From Prauserella marina (GTDB lineage Bacteria; Actinomycetota; Actinomycetes; Mycobacteriales; Pseudonocardiaceae): a DNA stretch of 64,000 nt. Where the stretch lies: positions 6,053,001 through 6,117,000 of the forward strand of contig NZ_CP016353.1 of the NCBI RefSeq assembly GCF_002240355.1, in the 5' to 3' direction. The notes under the pieces were generated by a model. That model ran no database searches. It was given only the letters and a program-made list of their open reading frames with translations, and was not told the DNA's origin. Both the position numbers and the translations under genes were made by a program. Below, in pieces: positions 8,266 through 16,726 of the stretch (positions are counted from its first letter, which is position 1; every line of letters starts with the position of its first letter).

Positions 8266-10560
8266 TCAGCTGACGCCGGTCTTCTCCGGAGAGCGACGCT
8301 GTTCCTGCTGCTCGAAGGACGCCCGAGGGGTCATGGGGTGCCTCCTGGCGCCACCGAACACGTACTCGCGCAACCAGGTCCAGGTCATCACCCTCGCGTA
8401 GTTGGCGCCGTACCTGATGCTGCCGCCCTTCTTGCTCTTGCCGTTGTTGCGCAAATGCATGCTCATCGGCACTTCGAGCACCCTGGCGCCACGCGCGAGC
8501 ACGCCGAGTAGCAATTCCGACGACTGGTACTGCGGTTCACGCAAAGTCACCGAGGCAGCCAATTGTGCGTGCATCCCGCGAAAACCGAACGAAGTGTCCG
8601 TTATCTTCCGCATTGTCAGAATTGAGGCAAGAACGGCGAAAACGCGAACACCGAGCCAGCGCACTTTGCTGTCGTGCTCTTCCGTGCCCATCCGGCGAGA
8701 TCCGGTCACGAAATCGGCTTCGCCCGCGAGCAGCGGCTTGATCAGCATGGGCATTTCCTCGTTGACGTACTGCCCGTCCGCGTCGGTGGTGACGACGTAC
8801 CGGGCACCACGCTCCGCCGCGAGGTGGTAGCCGAGCCGCAGCGCACCGCCCTGTCCCCTGTTTCGGGGAGCGACGCACACGTAGGCACCGTTGCGCTCGG
8901 CGATCTCGGCTGTGTCGTCGGTGCCCCCGTCGACCACGACCAGCGTGGAGATCGGAAGTCCCTCGCACTCCTTCGGCATGTCGCGCAGCACGGCGCCAAT
9001 GCCCTTCGCCTCGTTGAATGCCGCGATGACCACCACGAGCGGCGTCAGCCTCGCCTCGCCGTACCTCCTGTGGAAGTCGGCGACCGCGCCGCTGTCGACC
9101 TCGTCGGGGTAGTCGCTGAGCTTCGGCCGCCGCACCGGGGCAGCCGGATCGCGCTTGCCCCAGCCGAGCATGGCCGCGAGCCCGAGTACTCCACCAAGCG
9201 GCATCAGCACGAGCGCGGGCAACTGGTAGCGCCACGAGAACTCGAAGGCAGCCGAACCGAGCAGCAGGATCAACCCGCTCGACGTCGCCAGGAAGGCCGC
9301 CGAACGCAGACCGGACCTTCTCGCCCTTCCAACGCCGAACGCGCCGAGCAAGCCGAGCAGTCCGAGCGCGGCGAGCGCCGGACCCCACAGGTACCCGCCG
9401 TGCAACTGGTAGTTGCGCAGGAACGTCGCGAGGTCGGTGTTCACGCTCGGGGTGACCCCGTCGAAGTACAGCGAGGTCTGGTTGAACATCTCCACGCTGT
9501 TCTCTCCGACGATGTAGTACGGATAGGTGGTCTGGAAGTGCCACCGCTCGGCCGGAACGTCGTTGAGCGAGGTCATCTTGACCGGGCCGAAGTTCTTCGC
9601 GAAGTCCTTGAGTACCGCCAGCGTGAAGTCGACGGGCTGTTCCCTCATGACCCGCTTGGCGAACTGGTCGGCGAGCGTCTGTTTCGAGCGATCAGGTGGC
9701 AGCTCGGTCGTGGGCCACGAGGGGTCGCCGTATCGGTAGTGGGTGTAGAAGTCGACGCCGAAGCGCTCGCCGAGCGGTTCTTCGGGGCAGAACAGCAACA
9801 GCGTCTTGTCCTCCTGCGGCAACTTGTCGCAGTCCGCGACGACGGCGGCCCTTCCGTACAGCACGTTGCCCTGCGCGCCCGTCAGTCCCCAGATGCCTGC
9901 CTGCGACTTGAAGTACCCGGCATAGGAAACCAGGACGACGGCGAAGGCCAGCAAGCCCGCTCCCGCTCGCACCCCGATGCGTTTCCAGCCTTCCTTCGAC
10001 CGCCACGCTCCGCCCGCCATGATCAGGTACAGCACGAACGGCACGATCATCGTGATGCCGATCGTGCGAGTCAGCACCGCCGCGCCAAGCAGCACACCGG
10101 CGATCGCGGCTCGCCACCATTTGGGCTCGCCTCGCGACAGCAGCACCCACAGCGCGGCGACCAGCAGCGCCTGGAACCACACCTCCGACATCAGGTTCTG
10201 CTCGATGTGCAACTGGTAGGCGTCGAGCAGAACGGGCGCGGCGACGAGCGCCGCCAGCCACGTCCTCGACGTGTACCGCAGGGTGAGCAAATAGAGCACG
10301 ATCGCGATCAACAGGCCGAGCACGTGCTGGGCGGCCGCGGCGAAGGCGAGGTTGCCGACGCCGAGCATCGCCTTGAGCACCACCGTGTACCCGAGCGGAT
10401 TCAGGTCGGTCGGCCGTAGTGCTTCGAGGTTGTCGATGTAGCGGAAGGTGTCGATGTAGAGCAGCGCGGGCTGGTAGGCCAGCCACGTGATGACGCGCAG
10501 GGTCACCCCGCCCGCCAGCAGCACGAGCAGTAACCAATGGCGACGGAGGAATGCGAGCAC
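8266..10560 (-). CDS. Fused membrane GT-C-type glycosyltransferase and GT2 domain
   Basis: The 764-residue protein has two parts. Residues 1-465 form a polytopic membrane region with about ten hydrophobic segments and a large extracytoplasmic loop (about 215-385), like lipid-carrier-dependent GT-C enzymes. The acidic stretch YIDTFRYIDNLE at 35-46 is where that family has its catalytic Asp. Residues 507-735 form a GT2 domain of the dolichyl-phosphate-mannose synthase type: VVIAAFNEAKGIG, VVDGGTDDT, and the metal-binding D593-A-D595 in TTDADGQ. It begins with GTG sharing one base with the TAG of the upstream epimerase gene, so the two are coupled. One protein could both load a sugar on a polyprenyl carrier and use it outside. 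The sugar is not identified. Confidence 0.85.
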   Translation of the reverse strand: MLAFLRRHWLLLVLLAGGVTLRVITWLAYQPALLYIDTFRYIDNLEALRPTDLNPLGYTVVLKAMLGVGNLAFAAAAQHVLGLLIAIVLYLLTLRYTSRTWLAALVAAPVLLDAYQLHIEQNLMSEVWFQALLVAALWVLLSRGEPKWWRAAIAGVLLGAAVLTRTIGITMIVPFVLYLIMAGGAWRSKEGWKRIGVRAGAGLLAFAVVLVSYAGYFKSQAGIWGLTGAQGNVLYGRAAVVADCDKLPQEDKTLLLFCPEEPLGERFGVDFYTHYRYGDPSWPTTELPPDRSKQTLADQFAKRVMREQPVDFTLAVLKDFAKNFGPVKMTSLNDVPAERWHFQTTYPYYIVGENSVEMFNQTSLYFDGVTPSVNTDLATFLRNYQLHGGYLWGPALAALGLLGLLGAFGVGRARRSGLRSAAFLATSSGLILLLGSAAFEFSWRYQLPALVLMPLGGVLGLAAMLGWGKRDPAAPVRRPKLSDYPDEVDSGAVADFHRRYGEARLTPLVVVIAAFNEAKGIGAVLRDMPKECEGLPISTLVVVDGGTDDTAEIAERNGAYVCVAPRNRGQGGALRLGYHLAAERGARYVVTTDADGQYVNEEMPMLIKPLLAGEADFVTGSRRMGTEEHDSKVRWLGVRVFAVLASILTMRKITDTSFGFRGMHAQLAASVTLREPQYQSSELLLGVLARGARVLEVPMSMHLRNNGKSKKGGSIRYGANYARVMTWTWLREYVFGGARRHPMTPRASFEQQEQRRSPEKTGVS

Positions 10561-11504
10561 TAGAGCACTTTCTGCCTGTCGTGGTCGAGGAAGTACTGCC
10601 AGGTCTCGGAGAGCCCGGCGGCGAGGTCGAAAGCGGGAATGTAGCCGATCGTCTCGGCACTGCGGGAGATGTCGACGACCACGGCGGGCATCTCACCCCC
10701 TGGAGCGGGAACGTGCTCCACCGGGATGGGGCATCCGGTGACCTCGCGAACGGTGTCGATCAGGTCGAGCACCGAGACCGAGCGCCCCGCGCCGACGATG
10801 GCCCTTCCGGTGTGCCGCGAGTCCCACGCGGCGAGGATGCCGTTCACCACGTCGGTGAGGTAGACGAGGTCTCTGCGCTGCTCGCCGTCGCCGTACACCT
10901 TGACGCCGGACTCGGTGAGCGCGGCGCGCATCAACCTCGGCACGAAACTGTCCTTGTGGGACATGCCAGGCCCGTACACGTTGGTGAAACGCAGCGCACA
11001 GGTGGTTATCCCGTAGGCGCCCGCGTAGCCGGAGAGCAGCATCTCGCAGGCCGCCTTCGTCGCCCCGTAGGGCGTCAGCGGCTGGAGCGCCAGATCCTCC
11101 GTGATCGTGCGGGTGCCGACGTCGCCGACGACGGCGTTGGTCGAGGCGAGGATGAACCTGCCGACGCCGTGCATCCTGGCGAGTTCGAGCAACTCGTGGG
11201 TGATGGCGACGTTTTCCGAGTAGGTCTTGGCAGGCATCTCGACGGAACGAAGCACCGAGGTGATCGCGGCGAGGTGGATGATCCCGTCGGTTCCCGGCAG
11301 GATCGCGCGTTCCCTGACCTCGGGATCGGCGAGGTCGCCTTGCACGAAGACGACATCGGGCCGTGGGTCGCTCGGCGGTTCGCGGTCTACGACGGTGACG
11401 TTGGCACCTCGCTCGCGAAATGCACTGACGACAGCTCTCCCGATGAACCCGCTACCCCCGGTAACCACGACATTACAGACGTCTGAGGCGATCGACGTAG
11501 CCAT
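10560..11504 (-). CDS. NAD-dependent epimerase/dehydratase
   Basis: The 314-residue extended SDR has the nucleotide loop TGGSGFIG at 15-22, HLAAITSV near 77-84, S121 in ASTN and the catalytic pair Y146/K150 in TPYGATKAACE. FTNVYGPGMSHKDSF and YGDGEQRRDLVYLTDV are typical of UDP-glucose/GlcNAc 4-epimerase and dTDP-glucose dehydratase relatives. It is the first gene of a two-gene operon with the fused glycosyltransferase, and the one-base overlap suggests coupled translation. The natural reading is that it supplies a nucleotide sugar to its partner. Which epimerisation or dehydration it performs cannot be told. Confidence 0.88.
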   Translation of the reverse strand: MATSIASDVCNVVVTGGSGFIGRAVVSAFRERGANVTVVDREPPSDPRPDVVFVQGDLADPEVRERAILPGTDGIIHLAAITSVLRSVEMPAKTYSENVAITHELLELARMHGVGRFILASTNAVVGDVGTRTITEDLALQPLTPYGATKAACEMLLSGYAGAYGITTCALRFTNVYGPGMSHKDSFVPRLMRAALTESGVKVYGDGEQRRDLVYLTDVVNGILAAWDSRHTGRAIVGAGRSVSVLDLIDTVREVTGCPIPVEHVPAPGGEMPAVVVDISRSAETIGYIPAFDLAAGLSETWQYFLDHDRQKVL

Positions 11505-11577
11505 GCCGCTAAACTACCGGTCGTCCGAAAGGAACCTTTCAGTGCGTTCGAAACCGTTTCCCCGACCTGGGTAAACC

Positions 11578-11955
11578 TCACCCTTCCAGGTCACGAAGCA
11601 ATCGTTTTGGTGCCACCACGCGATACGCGTCGGTGACGATCTCCGCGATTTCCTCCCAGTCGACCACCCGATCGAGCCATACCCCAAGCCAACCGCGGTG
11701 ACCGACGTAAGGCGGCCGGAAGTATTTCAGGGGAGCCTCGCCGATCAACGCTTCCTGGGTTCCCGGTGGCGCGGCGCACCAGAATGCGACGCGATCGTCG
11801 TGATGATGATCGGCATACATGACAAACGTCTTTTTTTCGCCCGCGAACCAGGTCGGCTCGCCGTGACTGAGCCGCTCGGTCACTTCGGGCAACGCCAGGC
11901 ACAGCTCGCGCAATCTCGGCAGCGCGTTTTCGGCATCATTCGTCACGTCCACCAT
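11578..11955 (-). CDS. MmcQ/YjbR family protein
   Basis: This small 125-residue cytoplasmic protein has the YjbR (DUF419) fold. The family pattern is clear: LALPEVTERLSHGEPTW near the start, FMYAD-like hydrophobic strand, YFRPPYVGHRGWLGVWLD in the middle and VDWEEIAEIVTDAYRVVAP at the end. Members are CyaY-like DNA-binding-fold proteins of unproven function. ATG 11955 is taken because the family begins with such a MVDV-type segment and an AAGGA-type site lies upstream; longer forms would add unrelated residues. It stands between the epimerase and DUF2537 genes on the same strand with gaps of 73 and 182 bases. Confidence 0.85.
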   Translation of the reverse strand: MVDVTNDAENALPRLRELCLALPEVTERLSHGEPTWFAGEKKTFVMYADHHHDDRVAFWCAAPPGTQEALIGEAPLKYFRPPYVGHRGWLGVWLDRVVDWEEIAEIVTDAYRVVAPKRLLRDLEG

Positions 11956-12137
11956 GAGGAATGTCCTTTTCGGGCCGATCGTGAACAAAGCGGCGACACC
12001 AACCGGATGGGCCGGTTCAACCAAGTACAACAGACCGGTTTCCCCAGGGCCATGACTTATGGGAACTTCGCGATCCGGACCGGCGAAGCGGATTCTCGCC
12101 ACCGGAACCGGCCGTATTTGACACAGAACTCACGAAA

Positions 12138-12740
12138 TCACCGGAAGGCGATGACGAGCAGTCCGATCCAGGCGGCGACGACACCGGCGGCGGCTCCGAG
12201 AACGATCCAGCGCACGATCGGAACAGCCCTGCCAAGCCACAGCGAAGGCGCGAGGCCCCCCGTGACGACGACTCCCGCACCGACGGCGACCCAGTCGGTG
12301 GTCTCCGTCGCGAGCGCGTTGGCCAGCGCGAGCATCGCGACCGCGACGAACACGGCGAGGAAACCGGCGACGGTGAGCCCCGTTCCCCACGGCGTCTTCT
12401 CGTCGATGGCCGCCCGCGAACCGACGAGCCGCTCGGCGGAATAGCGCCGTTCCTGCTCCTCCGGGGGCGCCACGACGTGCGCTTCGCCGGTGAAGGGATC
12501 GCGGTATTCGACGGGGACACCCATCGCGAGGGCCACCCTTCCCGCGAGCTGTTTTCCGCGCTGCGAAACGACTTCCGAGCCCTGACCGCTACCGGTTCGC
12601 CGTACCGCGGACGCGACCTTCGCCCATTCGTGCAACGCCTCGGCGAGGTCGGGCGCGAGCGCGAGGCCGTGCGGATCGGCTTCCGTGCCGTTCTCGCCAC
12701 CGACGAGCACCACCCGCTCGTCCTTGATCAACAGTCGCAC
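12138..12740 (-). CDS. DUF2537 membrane protein
   Basis: About 200 residues. The N-terminal half is soluble (VRLLIKDERVVLVGG, then HEWAKVASAVRR and QRGKQLAGRVALAMG). The C-terminal part has three or four membrane segments within roughly residues 108-200. This is the actinobacterial DUF2537 family, whose function is unknown; the M. tuberculosis member lies beside the same MarR and SpoU methyltransferase genes. GTG 12740 is chosen because GGGAGG lies eight bases before it, inside the end of the methyltransferase gene. A TTG at 12761 would overlap that stop and add seven residues. Confidence 0.8.
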   Translation of the reverse strand: MRLLIKDERVVLVGGENGTEADPHGLALAPDLAEALHEWAKVASAVRRTGSGQGSEVVSQRGKQLAGRVALAMGVPVEYRDPFTGEAHVVAPPEEQERRYSAERLVGSRAAIDEKTPWGTGLTVAGFLAVFVAVAMLALANALATETTDWVAVGAGVVVTGGLAPSLWLGRAVPIVRWIVLGAAAGVVAAWIGLLVIAFR

Positions 12741-12757
12741 CTCGGCGCCTCCCACGC

Positions 12758-13615
12758 TCAACCACGCCCCATGACCTGCCGCGCTTCGCCTCCGGCTTCC
12801 GAGGAACCAGCACGGCCCGCGAGTTCGTAGAACGCGACGGCGGCCGCCGTCGCGACGTTGAGCGAGTCGACACCACTCGACATCGGAATACGCACGGCGA
12901 GGTCGGCCGAGGCGATGGCCTCTTCGGTGAGCCCGTGCCCCTCGGAACCGACGAGCACCGCGATGCGCGGCCCTACCTCGCCTGGCAGCGCACGCAGGTC
13001 GATCGCGTCAGCTCTGGGCGTCAACGCGGCGACCCGGAACCCCTTGTCGCGCAACCGGTTCAACCACGAGGGCCACTCGGGCACGGAAGCGAAGGGCACC
13101 CGCAGCACATTGCCCATCGACACCCTGACACTGCGCCGGTAGAGCGGATCGGCGCAGCCAGGGCCGAGCAAAACGCCGTCGACCCCGAGCGCGGCGGCGT
13201 TGCGGAACATCGCGCCGAGGTTCTCGTGGTCCCCGACCCCTTCCAGCACGGCAAGCAACCGGGCGTCTTCCACGACCTCCTCGGCCGAGGGCCGCGGCAC
13301 CCGGTCGGCGACGGCGAGCACCCCCCGGTTGAGGTGAAACCCGATGACCTTCGCCATGACCTCGGCAGGCGCCACGTAGGCCGGAACGTCGACAGCCGCG
13401 AGCTCGGGAGCGAGTTCGGCCAGCCTGCGCTCCGTGCCCAGCAGCGAACGGACGCGGTAGCGCGACGTCAGCAGCCGGCGAACGACGACCGTTCCCTCCG
13501 CGATCACGAAACCCCTTCCGCCGGGCCGGTCCGGCCTGCGGTCGGCTGTCGTGAGTTCCCGGAAGTCGTCGAGCCGCTCGTCGGCCGCGTCATCGGTGTA
13601 GATCAACAGGGCCAC
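12758..13615 (-). CDS. SpoU/TrmH-family RNA 2'-O-methyltransferase
   Basis: The 285-residue enzyme should methylate a ribose 2'-OH of rRNA or tRNA using SAM. The C-terminal SPOUT domain has all three family motifs: ENLGAMFRNA at 131-140, LVGSEGHGL at 221-229 and IPMSSGVDSLNVATAAAV at 243-260, which forms the trefoil knot. The N-terminal RNA-binding domain includes GFVIAEGTVVVRRLL. GTG 13615 is preceded by GGGAG nine bases upstream, and the earlier in-frame codons look non-coding. It sits 17 bases upstream of the DUF2537 gene, so the two probably share a transcript. The target nucleotide cannot be inferred. Confidence 0.9.
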   Translation of the reverse strand: MALLIYTDDAADERLDDFRELTTADRRPDRPGGRGFVIAEGTVVVRRLLTSRYRVRSLLGTERRLAELAPELAAVDVPAYVAPAEVMAKVIGFHLNRGVLAVADRVPRPSAEEVVEDARLLAVLEGVGDHENLGAMFRNAAALGVDGVLLGPGCADPLYRRSVRVSMGNVLRVPFASVPEWPSWLNRLRDKGFRVAALTPRADAIDLRALPGEVGPRIAVLVGSEGHGLTEEAIASADLAVRIPMSSGVDSLNVATAAAVAFYELAGRAGSSEAGGEARQVMGRG

Positions 13616-13688
13616 CTGCCGAGTCTCCCATCTGCCGCTCGCCACGGTCGCGGTGCTCCGAATGCTGGGTAGCATGTTGGTGCGAAGG

Positions 13689-13731
13689 GGTGCCGCTTGC
13701 GCTCCGTTAGGTCCAGGTGACAGACGGCACC
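13689..13731 (+). other. Possible structured leader before the glutamate-cysteine ligase gene
   Basis: GGTGCCG (13689-13695) and CGGCACC (13725-13731) can pair, closing a 29-base loop, and a 10-base palindrome GGCATATGCC lies at 13758-13767. Both are in the 226-base region upstream of the ATG at 13842. I could not match the region to any riboswitch class. Confidence 0.25.
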
Positions 13732-13841
13732 AGTTTGGCCGCTAGCTCTGGCCCCCCGGCATATGCCACCGTTTCGGCCTGGCAGGTATCACGCCAAGGC
13801 GTTCGGGGAGCCGTGGCCGAAGAGAAACAAAGGGATACGCC

Positions 13842-15338
13842 ATGGGTAAGGACGTGTCACCGGACTTCTTCAATCCACGGGACAGGGGGCGATACCGCAG
13901 GAAGGTCCAGCGCTGCCTCGACACGCTCGCGAGGATGCTCTCCGATGGCAGTTTCTCCTTCCCCCGCAAGCACATCGGCCTTGAGGTCGAGCTCAACCTC
14001 GTCGATCCGGGCATGCGTCCTTCCATGTCGAACACCGCCGTTCTCGATGCCCTCGACGATCCCTCCTTCACCACCGAGCTGTCCCAGCACAACGTCGAAC
14101 TGAACGTTCCACCCCGCCCTCTCGACGGTGATTCCGCCCTCGCGCTGGAAGAAGACCTCAACGACTACCTCGGCAGGGCGGCAGACAAAGCGGAGGAGGC
14201 CGGTGCCGTACTCGCCGTCGTCGGCATCCTCCCGACGCTGAGCCACGAGCACTTCGACCAGAAATGGCTGACGAACAACGCCCGTTACTCGTTGCTCAAC
14301 GACCAGATCCTCGCCGCGCGAGGCGAGCAGCCACTGCTTTCCATCGAGGGCACCGCCATATCGGGACACGAGCAGGAGCGGCTGCACAGCTACGCCGAGT
14401 CGATCCTCCCCGAGGCCGCGTGCACGTCGGTACAACTCCACTTGCAGGTGAGCCCGGAGGAATTCGCGCCGCACTGGAACGCGGCGCAGTGCCTGGCAGG
14501 CGTTCAGGTGGCGATCGGAGCCAACTCGCCCTTCCTGCTCGGCAAGGCGTTGTGGCACGAGACGCGGATCCCGCTGTTCTTGCAGTCGACCGACACCAGG
14601 CCGGAAGAGCTGAAAAACCAGGGCGTGCGGCCGAGGGTCTGGTTCGGCGAACGCTGGATCACCTCGATCTTCGACCTTTTCGAGGAGAACGTCCGTTATT
14701 TCCCCGGTCTGCTGCCGGAAACCGATCCCGAGGAGCCGATGGAGGCCCTCGAAGCGGGCAGGGTGCCGAACCTCGCCGAACTCCGGCTTCACAACGGAAC
14801 CGTGTGGCGATGGAACCGGCCCGTTTACGACGTCGTGGACGGCAAGCCCCACCTCCGCGTCGAGAACAGGGTGCTGCCTGCCGGACCCACCGTGCTGGAC
14901 ATGATGGCCAACGCCGCGTTCTTCTACGGCGCGCAGCGGGCACTCGCCGAACAGGAACGCCCGCTGTGGTCGCAGATGTCGTTCCAGGCCGCCGAGGAGA
15001 ACCTTTACGCGGGAGCACGAGGCGGCTTCGACGCCCAGCTCTACTGGCCTGGCGCGGGCTGGATCCCGCCCGACGAACTCGTGTTGCGGGTGCTGCTCCC
15101 GCTGGCCCACGAAGGTCTGCGCGATTCGGACGTGTCGAGCACGGCGGCCGACCGCTATCTCGGGGTCATCGAGAACCGGTGCATCCGGCGGCGAACGGGA
15201 AGCACGTGGCAGCGGGACGCCGTCGCGCGTGCCGAGGCTCGCGGCCTCGACCGCGACAGCGCGCTCGCGAGCATGCTGGCGCGCTACCTTGAGCTGGCGA
15301 AAGCGGGTGATCCGGTCCACGAGTGGCCGGTAGCCTGA
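13842..15338 (+). CDS. Glutamate-cysteine ligase family protein (GCS2 type)
   Basis: This 498-residue ATP-dependent carboxylate-amine ligase homologue starts at ATG 13842 with AAAGGGA upstream. The family marks are the acidic KHIGLEVELNLVDPG near 43-57, with the metal-binding glutamates; QHNVELNVPPRPL near 86-98, with the second glutamate pair; and a central VQLHLQVSPEEFAPHWNAAQ stretch. Members couple glutamate gamma-carboxyl to an amine, classically cysteine. Actinomycetes make mycothiol rather than glutathione, so true gamma-glutamylcysteine synthesis for glutathione is not implied. An ergothioneine EgtA-like role is possible, but no other egt gene is near. It is followed 22 bases later by a TetR gene. 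Confidence 0.8.
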   Translation: MGKDVSPDFFNPRDRGRYRRKVQRCLDTLARMLSDGSFSFPRKHIGLEVELNLVDPGMRPSMSNTAVLDALDDPSFTTELSQHNVELNVPPRPLDGDSALALEEDLNDYLGRAADKAEEAGAVLAVVGILPTLSHEHFDQKWLTNNARYSLLNDQILAARGEQPLLSIEGTAISGHEQERLHSYAESILPEAACTSVQLHLQVSPEEFAPHWNAAQCLAGVQVAIGANSPFLLGKALWHETRIPLFLQSTDTRPEELKNQGVRPRVWFGERWITSIFDLFEENVRYFPGLLPETDPEEPMEALEAGRVPNLAELRLHNGTVWRWNRPVYDVVDGKPHLRVENRVLPAGPTVLDMMANAAFFYGAQRALAEQERPLWSQMSFQAAEENLYAGARGGFDAQLYWPGAGWIPPDELVLRVLLPLAHEGLRDSDVSSTAADRYLGVIENRCIRRRTGSTWQRDAVARAEARGLDRDSALASMLARYLELAKAGDPVHEWPVA

Positions 15339-15360
15339 GTCTTTCCCGAAAGGTGCGTGC

Positions 15361-15972
15361 ATGCCCAAGATCATCGGCGGCTCACTGCCGGAACATCGCG
15401 AGCACGTGCGCGCCAGGGTTTTCGACGCACTGCGCGGGCAACTCTACGAGCGCGGGTTCGACGCCGTCACGCTCGCGAGCGTCGCGGCCGAGGCCGAACT
15501 CGGCAGGACGGCGATCTACAACCACTTCCGCGACAAAGAGGAGTTGCTCGTCGCCTTCGTCGAGCACGAGGCGGCCCGGTACGTCGCGCTGCTCGGCGCG
15601 GCCGTCGACGCGGTCGACGATCCCGTCGAGAAACTTGCGACGTTCGCGAAGCTCCAACTGCGCACGCTCGCCGAGTACCACCTGCCACCGGGCGGGGCGC
15701 TGGCTTCGGCGCTCGCGCCCTCGGCCTACCGCAGGATCGCGGCGCACGCCGACCCCATCGTCGAGAAGCTGAGGGCGATCCTCGCGCGGGGTGTGGCCGA
15801 GGGCAGGTTCGCCGACCACGACCCCGACATCGTCATCCCGATGGTCACCGCGGCACTCGGCGCGAGGCAGGTCGTCGACGTGCCTGCCGAGCAACTGGAC
15901 ACCGCCATCTCGGTCGCGGTGGGTTTCATCCTTCGCGCGGTCGGCGTAAAAACCCGCGACGATCAGGTTTGA
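15361..15972 (+). CDS. TetR/AcrR-family regulator
   Basis: The 203-residue regulator has an N-terminal helix-turn-helix at about 22-68 (FDAVTLASVAAEAELG, then RTAIYNHFRDKEELL with the family's recognition-helix YNHF), followed by an all-helical ligand-binding domain. It is 22 bases downstream of the glutamate-cysteine ligase gene and 70 bases upstream of heme oxygenase. Either could be its target, and no clear palindrome marks which. An iron box lies between its stop and the heme oxygenase start, so the latter probably has its own promoter. Confidence 0.9.
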   Translation: MPKIIGGSLPEHREHVRARVFDALRGQLYERGFDAVTLASVAAEAELGRTAIYNHFRDKEELLVAFVEHEAARYVALLGAAVDAVDDPVEKLATFAKLQLRTLAEYHLPPGGALASALAPSAYRRIAAHADPIVEKLRAILARGVAEGRFADHDPDIVIPMVTAALGARQVVDVPAEQLDTAISVAVGFILRAVGVKTRDDQV

Positions 15973-15982
15973 GCATCGCTTT

Positions 15983-16001
15983 TTAGGCAACCCTCACCTA
16001 A
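15983..16001. promoter_or_regulatory. Iron box (IdeR/DtxR operator) before heme oxygenase
   Basis: The 19-mer TTAGGCAACCCTCACCTAA agrees with the DtxR/IdeR consensus dyad at 14 of 19 positions, with both outer TTAGG and CCTAA arms intact. It lies 42 bases upstream of the heme oxygenase ATG, where a repressor would cover the promoter. Iron-replete repression of heme degradation is the expected effect. Confidence 0.8.
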
Positions 16002-16042
16002 GCTCTTTTCTGACAGCGTGTCAGAACCTCTTGGGAGGGCCG

Positions 16043-16696
16043 ATGACCGAGCAGCCGTTCTCGCGGACACTGCGTGAATCCACTCAACAGGTGCACGAGC
16101 GCGCGCACCACTCGGCGTACATGGACGCACTACTCGACGGTTCCCTCACCCTCGCCGGATACGCGAGGCTCGCCGCGCAGTACTACTTCATCTACGGAGC
16201 GCTGGAAAAGGCGAGCGACGCCATGGCGGGCGACCCCGTCGGCGGCCCTTTCGTCATCGACGAACTACGCAGGATGCCCGCGCTGATCGCCGATCTCGAA
16301 CACCTGCTCGGCCCCGGCTGGGAAAGCGCGATCACACCCGTTCCGGCGACCGAGCGCTACGTGCGACGCCTTGACGAGGTCGCCTCCACCTGGCCTGGCG
16401 GCTACGTCGCCCACCACTACACCCGCTATCTCGGCGACCTCGCGGGAGGACAGGTCGTCGGCTCGTTGTTGCACCGCAAACACGGCATCAGGGACGCGGG
16501 CGCGCGCTTCTACGACTTCTCGGCCGTCGGCAACCCCTCCGCGTTCCGCAAGCGGTACCGGCAACTGCTCGACACGGCTCCGTGGGGCGCGGCACAGCGG
16601 AGCGCGATCGTCGACGAGACCCTTACCGCGTTCGAACTCAACATCGCGGTGCTCGCCGATCTCGCCGACGACATCGAGCAACACGTCGCCGCATAA
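16043..16696 (+). CDS. hmuO: Heme oxygenase (biliverdin-producing, HmuO type)
   Basis: The 217-residue enzyme opens heme to biliverdin, CO and iron, providing iron from host or environmental heme. The proximal histidine is H18 in QQVHERAHHSAYM, equivalent to H20 of Corynebacterium HmuO. The distal helix carries the flexible glycine pattern YLGDLAGGQVVG, and LRRMPALIADLEHLLG is typical. Length matches the family. ATG 16043 has GGGAGG five bases upstream. The upstream iron box points to IdeR/DtxR control. No heme-uptake transporter is adjacent. The GNAT gene follows 30 bases later and may be co-transcribed. Confidence 0.93.
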   Translation: MTEQPFSRTLRESTQQVHERAHHSAYMDALLDGSLTLAGYARLAAQYYFIYGALEKASDAMAGDPVGGPFVIDELRRMPALIADLEHLLGPGWESAITPVPATERYVRRLDEVASTWPGGYVAHHYTRYLGDLAGGQVVGSLLHRKHGIRDAGARFYDFSAVGNPSAFRKRYRQLLDTAPWGAAQRSAIVDETLTAFELNIAVLADLADDIEQHVAA

Positions 16697-16726
16697 GGAG
16701 CCGGCGGCGGGCCCGAAGATCGCGAC

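Noticed and set aside
8674-10419. A long plus-strand frame opposite the fused glycosyltransferase
   Set aside because: Shadow frame: no recognisable domain, whereas the minus strand has intact GT2 motifs and membrane helices.
13857-15374. A 505-codon minus-strand frame opposite the glutamate-cysteine ligase gene
   Set aside because: Antisense shadow; the plus strand carries the family motifs and a good ribosome site.
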